NCBI GenBank assembly: GCA_029261375.1
Contig: JAJDBL010000314.1
Location: forward strand, 1 to 6,929
Reading direction: 5' to 3'
Source of the DNA: Nitrospirales bacterium
Lineage (GTDB): Bacteria; Nitrospirota; Nitrospiria; Nitrospirales; UBA2166
Length of the DNA: 6,929 nt
Position 1 is the first letter of the stretch, and every line of letters begins with the position of its first letter. The position numbers were made by a program, and so were the translations under genes. Below, in pieces: positions 5,352 to 6,929 of the stretch. Under the pieces are notes generated by a model. It did not search any database. It saw nothing but the letters and a program-made list of their open reading frames with translations, and had not been told where the DNA came from.

Positions 5352-6351
5352 CCGAAATATCCTGATGTGAGATATCGAGATGGGTCACGGCTCGAAACGT
5401 GGTAGGGGTGAAACGAGACATAAGCACGCCTTCGTTTTTTAGCGTCTCTAACAAGTCGTCTGGGGATTGTCTAATCCCACTGACATCGAAGATCACGATA
5501 TTCGTCTCGACAGTATCCTCGTCGATTGCGATTCCGGGTATCTTTGCGAGTCCTTGCGCAAGGAGTTTCGCGTGCTTGTGATCGTCGTGGAGCTTTAGAA
5601 TGTTGTGCTCCAGTGCATACAATCCCGCGGCTGCAAGAATGCCAGCTTGTCGCATACCTCCACCATACATCTTCCTAATGCGCCGCATGCGTGCCACACG
5701 TGCCTCGCTCGACACCACCAGCGATCCCACTGGGGCGCCAAGTCCTTTGGACAGACAGAACGAAACAGTCTCAAAACGAGATGCATAGACATCCGGTGCG
5801 ACACCGGTGGCGCAGACTGCATTGAACAGGCGTGCTCCATCCAGATGCATGCCGATATTTCTAGACGTAGCAACATCCCGAATTTCGGAAATGGTTTCAA
5901 GAGGATAGACTGTACCTCCCGCGCGGTTATGGGTGTTTTCCAGACAGATCAGTGTGGTTGGCGGATTGTGTATGTCCGGCGGACGAATTGCTTCGTCAAC
6001 CTGTGTCGCCGAGAGGATGCCCTTGGGTGCGGACAACATGCAGGGTTGAATTCCAGAAAGGGCGGAGACGGCGCCACTCTCGAAACGCACGATGTGTGCG
6101 TCAGTTTCAATGATGATCTCGTCGCCTGGGTTGGTTTGCGAACGGACTGCGATCTGGTTGGCCATCGTTCCACTGGGAACGAAGAGAGCAGCAGGTTTCG
6201 CCAACATCTCAGCAGCATAGGCTTCAAGTTTGTTGACCGTTGGGTCTTCCCCCCAGACATCGTCCCCAACCTCGGCCTCCGCAATTGCTTGTCGCATCCC
6301 CGGGGAGGGCTTCGTCATCGTGTCACTGCGAAGATCAATTACTCGTTTCAT
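5314..6351 (-). CDS. ltaE: Low-specificity L-threonine aldolase (PLP enzyme)
   Basis: A cytosolic pyridoxal-phosphate enzyme cleaving L-threonine or L-allo-threonine to glycine and acetaldehyde (beta-eliminating lyase/threonine aldolase family, fold type I). Numbered from the ATG at 6351 (345 residues): the N-terminal signature DLRSDT at 6-11, [13 protein letters not shown] at 28-40, the phosphate-binding PSGTM at 59-63, the ring-stacking H86, [10 protein letters not shown] at 169-178 with D171 (pyridine nitrogen) and R174, the PLP lysine K202 in [10 protein letters not shown], and [10 protein letters not shown] with R320. All catalytic positions are present and the length is normal. A longer TTG start at 6378 is possible but adds nine unconserved residues and also has no Shine-Dalgarno; the ATG just before RVIDLRSDT fits the family best. 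No good ribosome binding site precedes it. The lipoprotein frame overlaps its 3' end. A dehydrogenase gene lies divergent on its 5' side. Confidence 0.94.
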   Translation of the reverse strand: MKRVIDLRSDTMTKPSPGMRQAIAEAEVGDDVWGEDPTVNKLEAYAAEMLAKPAALFVPSGTMANQIAVRSQTNPGDEIIIETDAHIVRFESGAVSALSGIQPCMLSAPKGILSATQVDEAIRPPDIHNPPTTLICLENTHNRAGGTVYPLETISEIRDVATSRNIGMHLDGARLFNAVCATGVAPDVYASRFETVSFCLSKGLGAPVGSLVVSSEARVARMRRIRKMYGGGMRQAGILAAAGLYALEHNILKLHDDHKHAKLLAQGLAKIPGIAIDEDTVETNIVIFDVSGIRQSPDDLLETLKNEGVLMSRFTPTTFRAVTHLDISHQDISDAMDVISNTIAH

Positions 6352-6360
6352 ATGAAACGC

Positions 6361-6389
6361 AGTTTTGTCTTGCCTCAAGGGAAAGTCAA
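6361..6389 (-). promoter_or_regulatory. Candidate promoter of the threonine aldolase gene
   Basis: On the minus strand TTGACT (6389-6384, five of six -35 bases) is followed after 17 bases by AAAACT (6366-6361, three of six -10 bases). The start of transcription would be about 6354, only a few bases before the ATG, which would fit the lack of a ribosome binding site. The -35 overlaps the palindrome at 6386-6402. Confidence 0.3.
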
Positions 6390-6402
6390 GCTTCTTGCTT
6401 GA
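6386..6402. repeat. Short palindrome in the divergent promoter region, possible operator
   Basis: TCAAGC (6386-6391) and GCTTGA (6397-6402) form a perfect inverted repeat around TTCTT. It lies between the two divergent genes and overlaps the candidate aldolase -35, so a bound regulator could affect both directions. A 6-bp inverted repeat can occur by chance. Confidence 0.35.
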
Positions 6403-6422
6403 AACTCATGCTGGGTATCGGT

Positions 6423-6426
6423 AGGA
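6423..6426 (+). promoter_or_regulatory. Shine-Dalgarno favouring the GTG start of the dehydrogenase
   Basis: AGGA lies eight bases before GTG at 6435. The alternative in-frame ATG at 6408 has no purine-rich site upstream, so the GTG is preferred. Confidence 0.45.
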
Positions 6427-6434
6427 TCATCGCG

Positions 6435-6929
6435 GTGAGCGTATCTGACACAATACTCAGCATCAACGGTGTCTTTCTCGATGCCGATTCTATACGGCCG
6501 AATGAACTTGATTTGAGTTCATTGAAGGAGGCTGTTCCCAACCTGACATTTTACCCTCATACCCGTATAGAAGATGCCGTTACACGCATTGGGTCTTCCG
6601 AGGTCGTGATCTGTAATAAAACGCCGATGCGTCGAGAGGTGATGGCACACGCTCCTAACCTCAAGTTGATTACGGTAGCCGCAACGGGCGTCATCAACGT
6701 CGACCTTGCCGCAGCAAAGGATTTGGGAATTACCGTGTGCAACGCACGAGGATACTCGACATCGTCGGTCGTGCATGTGGTCTTCACCATGATCCTTGGG
6801 CTTATGACTCGTCTGACTGATTATCAGCGTGCCGTACCCACCGGCATCTGGCAGAAAAGCCAACAGTTTTGTGCGTTGGAATTTCCATTCTCCGAGCTTG
6901 AAGGAAAACGAATTGGGATCGTTGGATAT
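6435..6929 (+). CDS. D-2-hydroxyacid dehydrogenase, glycerate dehydrogenase-like (5' part)
   Basis: The frame stays open to the window end, giving 165 residues of a protein normally about 310-330 long. It matches the D-isomer-specific 2-hydroxyacid dehydrogenase family: the N-terminal catalytic-domain half with NLKLITVAATGVINVDLAAA (75-94), then GITVCNARGYSTSSV (98-112), and the start of the NAD-binding Rossmann domain (ELEGKRIGIVGY, cut inside the glycine motif). The stretch TGIWQKSQQFCALEFPFSEL (136-155) resembles glycerate dehydrogenase/hydroxypyruvate reductase (HprA type), which interconverts hydroxypyruvate and D-glycerate with NAD(P)H. The catalytic Arg, Glu and His lie beyond the window, so substrate and activity cannot be confirmed. 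Start: GTG with AGGA; an ATG at 6408 would add nine residues. It is divergent from the threonine aldolase with about 83 bases between starts. Confidence 0.9.
   Translation, partial: MSVSDTILSINGVFLDADSIRPNELDLSSLKEAVPNLTFYPHTRIEDAVTRIGSSEVVICNKTPMRREVMAHAPNLKLITVAATGVINVDLAAAKDLGITVCNARGYSTSSVVHVVFTMILGLMTRLTDYQRAVPTGIWQKSQQFCALEFPFSELEGKRIGIVGY

Noticed and set aside
5605..6402. 265-codon plus-strand frame
   Set aside because: It lies wholly antisense to the threonine aldolase gene, whose catalytic motifs are all present; the translation is Cys/Arg/His-rich and without motifs.

Overview
The window reads as chromosomal DNA of a Gram-negative-type bacterium, because four products or former products carry secretion, lipoprotein or outer-membrane features. 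The periplasmic copper nitrite reductase at the left edge has an AniA-like (class II) copper motif of the kind found in nitrifiers. Together with the gene content and moderate GC this suggests Nitrospira or a relative (Nitrospirota). That placement is inference from recognition, not from a search.

Left part (1-1510). An AT-rich leader without a convincing gene holds a ten-base direct repeat and a near-consensus CRP/FNR-type palindrome. It precedes nirK (300-1322), which has a Sec signal peptide and every expected type 1 and type 2 copper ligand. The gap after nirK contains an intergenic element with two interleaved inverted repeats and then a textbook rho-independent terminator.

Middle, plus strand (1511-3502). 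A flavoprotein of the HI0933/YhiN/BaiN family appears to start at or near its own transcription start: an extended -10 lies six bases before the ATG and there is no ribosome binding site. It is followed, with a Shine-Dalgarno overlapping its stop codon, by a TTG-initiated protein made almost entirely of six TPR units of 40 residues. The two form a tight transcriptional unit.

Middle, minus strand (3565-4580). A convergent gene for a small secreted beta-rich, probably outer-membrane, protein is split by a one-base frameshift at about 3865. A perfect 9-bp hairpin sits exactly between it and the TPR gene. About 450 bases upstream of it carry no convincing gene.

Right part (4581-6929). A minus-strand pair encodes a low-specificity threonine aldolase and, overlapping its 3' end, a lipoprotein of unknown function. 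Divergent from the aldolase is the start of a 2-hydroxyacid dehydrogenase resembling glycerate dehydrogenase (hydroxypyruvate reductase), cut by the window end. A short palindrome lies in their shared promoter region, so glycine- and glycerate-related reactions may be controlled together.

I see no mobile element, CRISPR array, tRNA or rRNA, and no clear candidate for a wholly new system. The points most worth a second look are the frameshifted outer-membrane gene, the nirK control region, the apparent leaderless start, and the interleaved repeat.
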